Shown: piece by piece, positions 1-8,554 of the stretch
Numbering within the stretch: the stretch's first letter is position 1
Layout: the number at the start of each line of letters is the position of its first letter
From: Sandaracinaceae bacterium
GTDB lineage: Bacteria > Myxococcota_A > Polyangia > Polyangiales > Sandaracinaceae
Direction of reading: 5' to 3'
Assembly (NCBI GenBank): GCA_019637095.1
Contig: JAHBWG010000063.1
Location: 1-57,920 of the forward strand
DNA length: 57,920 nt
Position numbers and translations under genes: made by a program
The notes under the pieces: generated by a model
What the model was told of the DNA's origin: nothing
Seen by the model: only the letters and a program-made list of their open reading frames with translations
Database searches by the model: none

Positions 1-97
1 TCGCGCCAACGTGGTTGTGTGAGGGGGCGATCTTCGTGATCTCGTCATCCCGTCAGGCGGTGGCTCCGCACCCCTCGGCACGGCGCCGAGGCTTCGC

Positions 98-103
98 TAT
101 GCT
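98..103 (+). promoter_or_regulatory. -10-like TATGCT box, possible leaderless promoter
   Basis: TATGCT lies 8 bases before the GTG start of the response regulator gene. The 8 intervening bases are almost all C, so there is no Shine-Dalgarno sequence. Transcription from this box would begin about at the start codon. The same arrangement recurs at 11 other genes in the window. Confidence 0.45.
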
Positions 104-111
104 CCCCCCGC

Positions 112-1110
112 GTGAGCGTCCCGGCGAAGGTCTTGTGCGTCGACGACGAGGAGCTGGTGCTCCGCGCGGTGGTGCGCGCGCTCTCGCAGGCGCCGGACTT
201 GGTCGTGGAGGGGACGACGAGCGTGGCCGACGCGCGCGCGCGGCTCGAGAGCGGCGAGTACGCGGTGGTCGTCACCGACTACCTCATGCCGGAGCTCGAC
301 GGGATCGCCTTCCTCGAGTCGATCGAGGCGCGCTGCGACGCCGTCGCGGTGCTGCTGACGGCGCACGCGGGCTTCGATGTCGCGCTCGAGGCGATCAACC
401 GCGGGCACGTCTACGCGTTCCTCGAGAAGCCTTTCCGCACGCCGGAGCTGATCGCGACGGTGCGGCGGGCGCGCGAGCGCTTCGAGCTCGGCCGCGCGCT
501 CCACCGACAGATCGCGGCGCTCGAGCACGCCAACCAGGCGCTGCGCCACGAGCGGGCGGCGCTCGAGGCGGCGCGGGCCGAGCTCGAGGAGCTGCGCGAC
601 CAGGCCGCGACGGACGACAAGACGGGCGCGCACAGCCACCGGCACTTCGCGCAGCGGCTCGACGAGGAGGTCGCGCGCGCGCGGCGCTACGCGGCGCCGC
701 TCTCGCTCTTGCTGATCGACCTCGACGGCTTCAAGGCCGTCAACGATCGCTACGGGCACGTCGCGGGCGACGCGGTGCTGCGCGCGGTCGCCGAGACGCT
801 GCGCTCGGGCGTGCGCGTGATGGACGTGGTCGCGCGCTACGGGGGCGACGAGCTCGCGGTGGTGCTCCCGAGCACGACGAAGGTCGGCGCGGCGGTGCTC
901 GCGGAGCGGCTGCGCGTCGCGATCGCGAGCCGCGCGCTCGGACCGGCGCGCGCGGGCGAGGTGACCGCCTCGATCGGGATCGCGTCGATGCCCGATCTGC
1001 GCCTCGACTCGCCGCGCGCCCTGCTCGAGGCGGCGGACCGCGCGCTCTACGAGGCGAAGGCCGCGGGGCGCAACCGCTGCGTGCTCGCGGCCCCGGCGGT
1101 GCTGCCGTGA
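112..1110 (+). CDS. Response regulator with GGDEF (diguanylate cyclase) output domain
   Basis: This 332-residue protein has an N-terminal receiver domain (about 5-125) with acidic residues D11/D12, phospho-acceptor D56 in TDYLMPELDG and the conserved lysine in FLEKPF. A coiled linker (about 135-195) leads to a GGDEF domain whose active-site loop is GGDEL at 244-248. An RxxD motif five residues upstream of it is the usual c-di-GMP inhibitory site. The protein should therefore make c-di-GMP from GTP in the cytoplasm under control of an unidentified histidine kinase and be feedback-inhibited. GGDEL is a tolerated variant of GGDEF. The GTG start has no Shine-Dalgarno sequence but sits 8 bases after a TATGCT box. 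The next gene on this strand is a Ser/Thr kinase. Confidence 0.92.
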   Translation: MSVPAKVLCVDDEELVLRAVVRALSQAPDLVVEGTTSVADARARLESGEYAVVVTDYLMPELDGIAFLESIEARCDAVAVLLTAHAGFDVALEAINRGHVYAFLEKPFRTPELIATVRRARERFELGRALHRQIAALEHANQALRHERAALEAARAELEELRDQAATDDKTGAHSHRHFAQRLDEEVARARRYAAPLSLLLIDLDGFKAVNDRYGHVAGDAVLRAVAETLRSGVRVMDVVARYGGDELAVVLPSTTKVGAAVLAERLRVAIASRALGPARAGEVTASIGIASMPDLRLDSPRALLEAADRALYEAKAAGRNRCVLAAPAVLP

Positions 1111-1150
1111 GCGGCGCGCCGGCCGCGGGCACGCGTCGCGCGCGCTCCGC

Positions 1151-2467
1151 GTGCACGCCGGCGCGCGCGCAGGGCTCGCTGCCGTCCCGCCGCGCAGCGC
1201 GCGGGTCCCGCCTCACGCGGAGGCCGCGCTGACGGCGCCGAACGCGTCGCACGGGGGCTTCGTCGACGAGCCGACCGTCGTCGAGACCGGGCGCCTGAGC
1301 GCGAGCCGCTTCGGCGACTACCTCGTCGTCGAGCGCCTCGCGACCGGCGGGATGGGGGCGATCGATCTCGCGGTGCACGCGCCGGCAGAGGGCGTCGAGC
1401 GCCCGGTCGCGCTCAAGCGCCTGCGCGCCGATCACGACGCGGACCCTGCGTTCGAGGCGATGTTCATCGACGAGGTGCGCATCGCCGCGCGCATCTCGCA
1501 CCCGCACGTGGTCCCGCTCCTCGACGCCGGCGTGCACGAGGGGCGCTGGTACTACGCGATGGACCTGCTCTTCGGGGCGCCGCTCTCGCAGGTCGCGGCG
1601 CACCTGCGCGCGAGCACCGACGAGGCGCTGGCCGCCGCGTGGCCGTGGGTGCTCGTGCGGATCCTCGCCGACGCGTGCGAGGGGCTGCACGCGGCGCACG
1701 AGCTGCGCGACGAGCACGGGCGGCTGCTCGACGTGGTCCACCGCGACGTCGGCCCGGAGAACCTCTTCGTCGGCTTCGACGGCGCGGTGCGCGTGATCGA
1801 CTTCGGGATCGCGAGCGCGCGCGATCGGCTGCAGGCCACGCGCACGGGGCACGTGCGCGGCAAGGCGGCCTTCATCGCGCCCGAGCGGCTCACCCTCGGC
1901 GCGCGGGTCGATCGGCGCGCGGACGTGTGGGCGCTCGGCGTGACGCTGTGGGAGTCGCTCACCGGCCGGCGCCTGTTCCTGCGCGACACGTTCGCGGAGA
2001 CGCTCGAGGCGATCCGCGCGGGGCACGTGCCGCCGCTCGCGGAGCTGCGGCCCGAGCTGCCCGCCCAGCTCGACACGATCATCGCGCGCGCGCTCGCGCC
2101 GCGGCCGGAGCACCGCTACGCGACGGCGCGGGCGATGGGCCGCGACCTGCTCGAGGTCGCGCGCGCGGGGCGGACGCTGGATCTCGCGGACGTCGCCGAG
2201 TGGATGGGCGCGCTCTTGCCCGACGCGGCGGCGCGCCAGCAGCGGTTCGCGCAGCTCGTCACGCGCGTGCGGCGCGACGAGGTCGACGTCGCGGCGCCCG
2301 CGTCGATCGCGCCGCCGCGGCTCGCGCCGCCTGCGCTCGACGGGCTCTCCGATCTGTCGCAGGAGCTCGCGGCGTCGCGGCCGTCGGTCGGGCGGGTGGT
2401 CGTGCTGCTCGCCGTCGGCGCGCTCGCGGGGATCGTCACCGCCGGCCTCGTCGCCTGGCTCTCCTGA
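1151..2467 (+). CDS. Membrane-anchored Ser/Thr protein kinase
   Basis: This is a Hanks-type kinase of up to 438 residues. It shows a glycine loop (ATGGMGAI), catalytic lysine in VALKRL, a catalytic loop reading HRDVGPEN and the metal-binding DFGIAS motif. A single hydrophobic C-terminal segment of about 22 residues ends in AWLS, so the kinase domain is cytoplasmic with a tail anchor and no sensor domain outside. The start is uncertain. The GTG at 1151 gives a low-complexity Arg/Ala leader, whereas a CTG at 1229 is preceded by GGAGG with a 5-base spacer and would give 412 residues starting just before the conserved part. It ends one base before the convergent lipoprotein gene. Substrates are unknown. 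Confidence 0.9.
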   Translation: MHAGARAGLAAVPPRSARVPPHAEAALTAPNASHGGFVDEPTVVETGRLSASRFGDYLVVERLATGGMGAIDLAVHAPAEGVERPVALKRLRADHDADPAFEAMFIDEVRIAARISHPHVVPLLDAGVHEGRWYYAMDLLFGAPLSQVAAHLRASTDEALAAAWPWVLVRILADACEGLHAAHELRDEHGRLLDVVHRDVGPENLFVGFDGAVRVIDFGIASARDRLQATRTGHVRGKAAFIAPERLTLGARVDRRADVWALGVTLWESLTGRRLFLRDTFAETLEAIRAGHVPPLAELRPELPAQLDTIIARALAPRPEHRYATARAMGRDLLEVARAGRTLDLADVAEWMGALLPDAAARQQRFAQLVTRVRRDEVDVAAPASIAPPRLAPPALDGLSDLSQELAASRPSVGRVVVLLAVGALAGIVTAGLVAWLS

Positions 2468-2468
2468 G

Positions 2469-3314
2469 TCACAGGAAGCGGCACGCGCCGGCGCCGTCGC
2501 ACACGCCGCCGTCGCACGGCGTGCCCTCGACGAGGTTCCCGACCCGCTCGCAGCGCGCCGCGCCGCAGCGCAGGACGCCGGCGTGGCACGGGTCGTCGAG
2601 CGCGCACGGCAGGTCGGGGCAGCCCGCGTCGGGCGGCGGCGGCGTCCCCGCGTCGGCGCCGCCAGGGCCGGGCGTTCCGTCGAACGGCGTGCAGCCTTCC
2701 TCGGGGTTGCACCACGCGTCGGCCTCGCACCGGCCGCCGACCACGATCGCGAAGCAGAAGCCATCGGTGCAGCGCGCCTCGGCGCAGGTCGCGTCCGGCG
2801 CGGGGCAGTCGGTGTCGCGCGCACACGTCGCCCAGTCCGGGCAGTGCTCGGGGGAGCTCGGCGAGCAGCGCGGGTCGACGCAGCGCCCGGCGAGGCACGC
2901 GAGATCGCTCGGCGAGCCGCCCGCGCCCGGACACTCGACGCCGATGCAGCGCCGGTCCACCACCACGACGCGCCCGGTCGGGCCGCGCACCTCGAGGTCC
3001 GCGCGCTGGCGCACGAGCACGCGCCCGTTCGGGTCGATCGCGAGCACCTCGAGCCACCGTCGGCCGTCGGGGAGCCCCTCGAAGCCCGCGACGCGGGCGC
3101 CGGCGGTGTAGTCCACCTCGCGGCGGGCGCGCGCGATCACGCGCTCGTAGGGCACGACGGCCCCCGGCGGCGGCGGCCCCTCGTACAGCTCGACCTCGAA
3201 GCGCGCGACCTCCGCCTCCGGGACGAGGTCCGAGCGCAGCTCGACCGACAGGGGCGAGCCGCCTGCGCACGCGCCGAGCGCGAGCGCGAACAGGCACGCG
3301 CACGCGCGGCTCAC
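2469..3314 (-). CDS. Cys-rich lipoprotein, paralogue of the N-terminal part of the upstream giant lipoprotein
   Basis: This 281-residue protein begins with a short Arg start, a hydrophobic stretch and a lipobox (LGAC at about residues 13-16), so it is a predicted lipoprotein. A beta-type domain follows (SVELRSDLVPEAEVARFEV), then a Cys-rich half with ECPGAGG, GRCVDPRCSP and EHCPDWATC motifs and an Ala/Asp/Pro linker. The same order and motifs occur in the first about 240 residues of the upstream gene, so the two are paralogues. The GTG start overlaps the upstream TGA by 4 bases (GTGA), indicating translational coupling in a kinase-lipoprotein-lipoprotein operon. The function is unknown; a surface or substrate-binding role is inferred. 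Confidence 0.85.
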   Translation of the reverse strand: MSRACACLFALALGACAGGSPLSVELRSDLVPEAEVARFEVELYEGPPPPGAVVPYERVIARARREVDYTAGARVAGFEGLPDGRRWLEVLAIDPNGRVLVRQRADLEVRGPTGRVVVVDRRCIGVECPGAGGSPSDLACLAGRCVDPRCSPSSPEHCPDWATCARDTDCPAPDATCAEARCTDGFCFAIVVGGRCEADAWCNPEEGCTPFDGTPGPGGADAGTPPPPDAGCPDLPCALDDPCHAGVLRCGAARCERVGNLVEGTPCDGGVCDGAGACRFL

Positions 3315-6300
3315 ACGCCGCCTCCGTCGCGGAAGGTCGCGAGCACGCGCGCGCGGCCCATGCTGAAGACGACGCGGCACGTCCACGGCATCGCCGCGCC
3401 GCCGGGGATGCAGTCGCCCATCCAGCTCGCGAGCTCGTCCGCGGGCGACGCCTCGAGCACCACGTCGGTCGTGCAGCTCACGCGCAGCTCGCACGTGCCC
3501 GGGCACGCGACGCCGGCGGGCATCGAGGTCACGCGCCCCGACCCGTCGACGCTCACCTCGAGCACGCAGTCGCTCGCGCAGCGCTCGAAGATCGCCTCGA
3601 CGCCGTAGTCCGTGCTCATCGTGAGCATGCAGATCGGGTCCGCGCTGCAGCTCGTCGAGCTCGGGGAGGTCGCCCAGCGCGTGAAGCACCAGCCGTCCGG
3701 CGCGCGCGCGATCAGGGTCACCGGGGTGCCCTCGGGGTACCGCGCCGAGCACGTCCCGCCGCAGTCGATCTCGCCGGTCTCCGAGACGACGTGGCCGGTG
3801 CCGCTGAGCCGCACCTCGAGCCGGCGCTCGGGAGGCGCGCAGCGCTCGAAGATCGCCTCGACCGAGTGGTCCTGCGTCATCGTCAGCGCGCACACCGGCG
3901 AGCTGCCGCACGCGCCCGCGGGCGAGGTGGCCCAGCGCGAGAAGCACCAGCCGTCGCTCTCGCGCGCGACGAGGGTCACGCTCTGTCCGTGCGGGTAGGT
4001 CGCCGAGCAGGCCGCGCCGCAGTCGATCTCGCCCGTCTCGGACACGACGAGTCCACCGCCGTTCACCGCCACGACGAGGCGCCGCGGGATCGGCGCGCAG
4101 CGCGCGGTCACCGAGGTGTTCGCCGTGACGAGGACGTCGCAGCTCGTCGAGCTGCCGCACGCGGGCACGGACCAGCCCGTGAACATCGCGCCGGTGCCGC
4201 AGCGCGCCTCGAGCAGCGCGGTCGCGCCGCAGGCGTAGCTCGCCATGCACGGACCCGGCGTCGGGCACGCGATGCCCGAGGGATCGCCCGGGCGGTTCGT
4301 GACGACCGCGCCACCCTCGCTGGTGACTCGCAAGACGTATTGACGCACCGTGAAGGTCGCGGTTACCGAGGTCGGACCGCTCACCGTGACGGTGCACGGG
4401 CCGGTGCCCGCGCACGGCGCGCTCCAGCCGACGAAGTCGGAGCAGGCGTCCGGGGCCGCGGCGAGCGTCACCATCGTGCCGGCGGCGTAGCTCGCCGAGC
4501 ACGCCGCGCCGCAGTCGATGCTCGAGCCCGGGCTCGTCTCGCGCACGACGCCCGCGCCGGTGCCCGCGCGCGCCGCGCTCAAGGTGTAGCTGCTCGTGCT
4601 GAAGGTCGCGCCGACCGTGCGCGCGCGATCCATCGTGACCACGCACGTCGGCGCCATCCCCGAGCACGCGCCGCTCCAGCCGGCGAAGAAGCTCCCCGCC
4701 GCGGGGCGCGCCTCGAGCGTCACGAGCGTCCCGTGCGTGTAGAGCTCGCCGCAGTCGCTGCCGCAGTCGATCGCGCCCGCCGGGACGCTGACCACGTTGC
4801 CTGTGCCGCCGCCGCCCACCGTCACGTCGAGCATCCAGCGCGCGACGTCGAAGCGCGCCGAGACGGTGGTGTCCGCGTCGACGCTCACCGCGCACGGGTT
4901 GCCGCTCGCCGCGCAGCCGCCGCCCGTCCAGCCCGCGAACGTCGAGCCGACGGCGGGCACCGCGAGCAGCCGGATCGTCGCCGGCGGGGTGAGCGTCTCG
5001 CTGCAGTCGCTGCCGCAGTCGATGCGCAGCGCGCCCATCGTGTCCTCGCGCACCGCGCCGCTGCCCGCGCCGGTGCGCGTCACCGTGAGGGTCACGGGCG
5101 CGCGCTCGAAGCGCGCGCGCACGAGCGTCGGCGCGCCGACGGAGAACGAGCAGAGCGTGCCCATCATGCACGCCGGCACGAGCTCCCAGCCCGCGAAGAC
5201 CGAGCCCGTCGCCGGGACCGGCGTGAGCCGGATCGTCGAGCCCGCGTCGAAGTCCGCGCTGCACGTGGCGCCGCAGTCGATCCCGGCCGGGTCGCTCCGC
5301 ACCGTGCCCGTGCCCGCGCCGACGCGCTCGACCGTGACGCGGTGGCGGATGCGCGTGAAGGTCGCGCGCGCCGTGGTCGAGGGCCCGGCGATGACGAGCG
5401 GGCAGCTCGCGTCCATCGTGCAACTGGCGGCGTCGTCGGCCCAGCCGGCGAAGGTCGATCCCGGCGCGGCGACCGCGGTCAACGTGACGCCTGCGCCGCG
5501 CATGAACGCGGCGGCGCAGGTGCCGCCGCAGTCGATGCCGGCCGGCGCGGAGGTCACCGTCCCGCTCCCCGTTCCGTCGCGCACCACGCGCAGCACGTCG
5601 GCGGGGAGGCGGATGAACGTCGCGCCGACCGAGAGATCCTCGGTCACGGTCAGCCGGCAGCGCGTGGAGGGCTCGGCCGCGCACGCGCCGCCCCAGCCGC
5701 CGAACGCGTCGTCGACGCCGTCGGGCGTCGCGTCGAGCTCGATCGTCGCGCCGTGGACCAGCTCGACCGAGCACGTGGCGCCGCAGGCGATCGGCCCGCC
5801 GTCGACGCGCCCCGCGCCCGTGCCCGAGACGACCACGGTCACGCGGTGCGCGCGCGCCTCGAAGCGCGCGCGGACGCGGCGCGCTTCGGTCATCGCGACG
5901 ACGCACTCGCGCTCCGCGACGCGCTCGCAGTCGCCCGTCCACCCGACGAACGTGCTGCCCGCCGGGGCGTCGGCGAGCAGGGTGACGCGCGTGTCCCGCT
6001 CGAAGCGCGTCACGCAGCTCGGCGCCGCGCAGTCGACCCCGGCCGGCTCGCTGACGACGTGGCCCGCCCCCTCGACCTCGACCTCGAGCGGCAGGCCGAG
6101 GCAGTCGGTGGCGGCGCACTCGCCGCGCCGGCACGCGCTCCCCGGCAGGGCGACGGCCCACGGGAGGCAGCGCGCCTCCTCTTCGCAGTCGAGCCGGCCG
6201 ATGACGCACTCGTCCCCCGTCGAGCACACGGGGCCGAGGCAGTCCGGTGGCGGCTCCTCGTCGGGGACGCAGCCCACGTCGGGGTGGCAATAGCTCCCGT

Positions 6301-6898
6301 CCGGGCAGCGCGCGCCGGTCGAGTACACGAAGCAAGTCCCGGTGACGCACCGCGTGTCCGCGCACGTGATCGCGGGGGGCGCGCAGTCGGGGTCGGTCTC
6401 GCAGGTGACGGGCGGGCAGTACTCGGGCTCCTCGGGGCTGCACCGCGGATCGACGCAGCGGCCCTGCAGGCACGCGAGGAAGGCGGGCGGGCCGGAGCCG
6501 GGGCACTCGACGTCGCGGCAGTCGCGCGTGATGCGGACGGTGCGCGCGGTGTCCGCGACGACCTCGATCGGTCCGAGCACGCCGGTCGCGACGACGGCGC
6601 CGTCGGCGCCGCGCAGGAGCACCTCGACCCAGTAGAGGCCGGGCGGAACGGAAGGCAGATCGGCGACGCGCACGCCGTCGAGGAAGCGCGGATCGCCGGG
6701 CGCGACGTCGACGACCATGCCCGCCTCGCGGCGCACTTGATCGCGCTCGGCGCCCGGGCGCTCGCGGCTCACGTGCGTGACGATCTGCGTGAACTCGAGC
6801 CCCGGCGTGAGGTCGGTGCGCAGCTCGATCACGAGGCGCGGCGGGGCGCTGCAGGCGGCGAGGAGCGCCGCGGCCAAGAGGGGGAGCGCGCGGGTCAT
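3311..6898 (-). CDS. Giant repeat lipoprotein with 11 InlB B-repeat-like modules
   Basis: This 1195-residue protein starts with a signal peptide and lipobox (LLAAC near residue 16), then a Cys-rich region to about residue 255. Eleven modules of about 75-90 residues follow. Each has a GxGxVxS..GIDCG.C pair, a VTL.A.P core, an FxGWxGxC centre and a VxAxF end, as in divergent InlB B-repeat / bacterial repeat proteins. The last module ends FSMGRARVLATFRDGG, close to the C-terminus. Paired cysteines in nearly every module suggest disulphide-bonded extracytoplasmic domains. The ATG start overlaps the TGA of the upstream kinase (ATGA). Such repeats are usually adhesive or structural; the ligand here is unknown. 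Confidence 0.88.
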   Translation of the reverse strand: MTRALPLLAAALLAACSAPPRLVIELRTDLTPGLEFTQIVTHVSRERPGAERDQVRREAGMVVDVAPGDPRFLDGVRVADLPSVPPGLYWVEVLLRGADGAVVATGVLGPIEVVADTARTVRITRDCRDVECPGSGPPAFLACLQGRCVDPRCSPEEPEYCPPVTCETDPDCAPPAITCADTRCVTGTCFVYSTGARCPDGSYCHPDVGCVPDEEPPPDCLGPVCSTGDECVIGRLDCEEEARCLPWAVALPGSACRRGECAATDCLGLPLEVEVEGAGHVVSEPAGVDCAAPSCVTRFERDTRVTLLADAPAGSTFVGWTGDCERVAERECVVAMTEARRVRARFEARAHRVTVVVSGTGAGRVDGGPIACGATCSVELVHGATIELDATPDGVDDAFGGWGGACAAEPSTRCRLTVTEDLSVGATFIRLPADVLRVVRDGTGSGTVTSAPAGIDCGGTCAAAFMRGAGVTLTAVAAPGSTFAGWADDAASCTMDASCPLVIAGPSTTARATFTRIRHRVTVERVGAGTGTVRSDPAGIDCGATCSADFDAGSTIRLTPVPATGSVFAGWELVPACMMGTLCSFSVGAPTLVRARFERAPVTLTVTRTGAGSGAVREDTMGALRIDCGSDCSETLTPPATIRLLAVPAVGSTFAGWTGGGCAASGNPCAVSVDADTTVSARFDVARWMLDVTVGGGGTGNVVSVPAGAIDCGSDCGELYTHGTLVTLEARPAAGSFFAGWSGACSGMAPTCVVTMDRARTVGATFSTSSYTLSAARAGTGAGVVRETSPGSSIDCGAACSASYAAGTMVTLAAAPDACSDFVGWSAPCAGTGPCTVTVSGPTSVTATFTVRQYVLRVTSEGGAVVTNRPGDPSGIACPTPGPCMASYACGATALLEARCGTGAMFTGWSVPACGSSTSCDVLVTANTSVTARCAPIPRRLVVAVNGGGLVVSETGEIDCGAACSATYPHGQSVTLVARESDGWCFSRWATSPAGACGSSPVCALTMTQDHSVEAIFERCAPPERRLEVRLSGTGHVVSETGEIDCGGTCSARYPEGTPVTLIARAPDGWCFTRWATSPSSTSCSADPICMLTMSTDYGVEAIFERCASDCVLEVSVDGSGRVTSMPAGVACPGTCELRVSCTTDVVLEASPADELASWMGDCIPGGAAMPWTCRVVFSMGRARVLATFRDGGGV

Positions 6899-8478
6899 CG
6901 GCTGCCTCCGAGGTCGGACTCGAACGCGTCGCGCCCGAGCAGGACGCCGCCACGGCGCGGGGGCGCCGGCGGTGTGGTCGGCTCGGTCGCGCCGGTGGCC
7001 GGTGGGGGCGTCGTCGTCGCCGTCGGCTCGCTCGTCGCCGGCCCGGTGCCGCGTCGAGCCCGCCGCGCCTCACGAGGCGCACCCGGTGCGGCCAGCGGCG
7101 CGTCAGCCGAGCCTGCCGAGTCTGCCGAGCCTGCCGAGCCTGCCGAGTCTGCCGAGCCTGCCGAGCCTGCCGAGTCTGCCGTCGCCGGCTCGTCGGGCTC
7201 GCGCGCCGCGGTGTCCGTCGCGGTGGGCTCCTGCGTCGTGTCCGTCGGCGCGAGCTCGCGCGGCGGCGCGTCCGCCGCGGCGGGCTCGGTCGCGGCGGGG
7301 GGCTGCGCCGGCGCGTCGCTCGCCGGGGCGCTCGTCGAGGCCGCCCAGAGCGCGAGCCCTCCGCCGAAGAGCGCGCCGACCGCCACGGCGGCCGCGACGG
7401 GTCCCATCCAGCGCGGCGCGCGCGCCGGCGCCGCGACGTGCCGCGTGTGCGAGCGCGCGTCTTCGGCGAGCGCGTTGGCGGGCGGCCCGTCGACGCGCGT
7501 CTTGCTCTCTCGGTACGCCTCGCGGATCTGCGCGTCGAGCGCGTCGAGCTGCTCCGCCGCGTGCGCGCGCACGAGGGCCGCCACCGCGTCCTGCCCGCTG
7601 CGCGGGCACGCCTCGACGAGCGCGGCGCCGAACGCCTCCGCCGTCGGCCAGCGCCGCTCGCGGTCTCGCTCGAGCGCGCGCAGGATCACCGCCTCGAGCG
7701 CCGGCGTCACGTCGCGCAACCCCGCGAGCGCCGGGACGTCGCCCGTCAGCACGTTCTGGATCGTGATCAGCGCGTTCGACCCACGGAACAGGCGCTTGCC
7801 CGTCAACATCTCGTGCGCGACGATCCCGAGCGCGAAGACGTCGGTGCGCCGATCGACGGGCTTGGCCTCGGCCTGCTCCGGCGAGAAGTAGCCGAGCTTG
7901 CCGCGCACCTCTCCCGTCTCGGTCTTGCTGACGCGCTCGACCGCGCGCGCGACGCCGAAGTCCGTCACGCGCACGACGCCCGCGCGGTCCACGAGGAGGT
8001 TCTGCGGCGAGACGTCGCGGTGCACGAGCTCGAGCGCGGTGCCCTGCGGCGTCGTCGCCTCGTGCGCGTCGTGCAGGCCGCCGCACGCCTGCGCGAGGAT
8101 CTCCACCACGACGGGCGCGGGCAGCGCGACGCCCGCGCGATCGCACGCGGTGAGCAGCCGCGCGAGCGAGACGCCGTGCACGAACTCCATCGCGATGTAG
8201 AGCGAGCCGTCGTCGGCCTGGCCGAGATCGATCGTCGAGACGACGTGCGGGCTGCGCACGTGCGCCGCGACCTGCGCCTCGTCGAGGAACATCGCGACGA
8301 AGCGCTCGTCGTCGAGCGTCGGCAGCATGCGCTTGACCGCGACGATCCGCTCGAAGCCGCCGTGCCCCGACTTCGCCGCTGCCCAGACCTCCGCCATGCC
8401 GCCGGCGGCGAAGCGGAACAGCGGACGGTACGGCCCCCAGCTCGCATGCTCCGGGGCGGCACTGGCGAACGCGGTCAC
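6895..8478 (-). CDS. Ser/Thr protein kinase with SAG-repeat extracytoplasmic tail
   Basis: With the GTG at 8478 the protein has 527 residues. It shows kinase motifs AAGGMAEVW (glycine loop), VAVKRM (lysine), HRDVSPQN (catalytic loop) and DFGVAR, then a linker, one membrane helix (WMGPVAAAVAVGALFGGG) and a Pro/Thr/Ala-rich tail that includes a run of Ser-Ala-Gly/Asp triplets. An upstream in-frame ATG at 8577 would add 33 residues that read through the promoter and look non-coding. The chosen GTG has a TACACT box 7 bases before it. It is the first gene of an operon with two lipoproteins and is divergent from the PEGA protein gene, 76 bases apart. The lipoproteins may be its sensory or effector partners (inference). 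Confidence 0.9.
   Translation of the reverse strand: MTAFASAAPEHASWGPYRPLFRFAAGGMAEVWAAAKSGHGGFERIVAVKRMLPTLDDERFVAMFLDEAQVAAHVRSPHVVSTIDLGQADDGSLYIAMEFVHGVSLARLLTACDRAGVALPAPVVVEILAQACGGLHDAHEATTPQGTALELVHRDVSPQNLLVDRAGVVRVTDFGVARAVERVSKTETGEVRGKLGYFSPEQAEAKPVDRRTDVFALGIVAHEMLTGKRLFRGSNALITIQNVLTGDVPALAGLRDVTPALEAVILRALERDRERRWPTAEAFGAALVEACPRSGQDAVAALVRAHAAEQLDALDAQIREAYRESKTRVDGPPANALAEDARSHTRHVAAPARAPRWMGPVAAAVAVGALFGGGLALWAASTSAPASDAPAQPPAATEPAAADAPPRELAPTDTTQEPTATDTAAREPDEPATADSAGSAGSADSAGSAGSADSAGSADAPLAAPGAPREARRARRGTGPATSEPTATTTPPPATGATEPTTPPAPPRRGGVLLGRDAFESDLGGSR
7112..7180. repeat. 9-base tandem repeat within kinase gene, nearly 8 units
   Basis: Units read (C/T)CTGCCGAG, with C and T alternating in a regular order that makes a 27-base higher-order period. 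On the coding (minus) strand this encodes Ser-Ala-Gly and Ser-Ala-Asp triplets in the extracytoplasmic tail of the kinase. Such tracts are prone to slippage, so tail length could vary between strains. Confidence 0.9.
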
Positions 8479-8485
8479 TACCGTG

Positions 8486-8491
8486 AGTGTA
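8486..8491 (-). promoter_or_regulatory. -10-like TACACT box before kinase start
   Basis: On the minus strand TACACT is followed by 7 bases and the GTG start at 8478, with no ribosome binding site between. This supports both the short start and a leaderless transcript. Confidence 0.45.
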
Positions 8492-8554
8492 CACTCGACC
8501 GTCCCGATCGAACATTGCTTGCCCCCGCGTCGTGGTCGGACGAAGAATCCTCGC

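Noticed and set aside
7112..7180. Second repeat peptide or precursor
   Set aside because: The Ser-Ala-Gly/Asp run lies in the extracytoplasmic tail of a kinase and looks like a flexible linker.
3791..7891. Very long open frame antisense to the repeat lipoprotein and kinase
   Set aside because: High-GC DNA gives long shadow frames. Its translation is Arg/Ala-rich without motifs, while the opposite strand has lipoprotein and kinase signatures.
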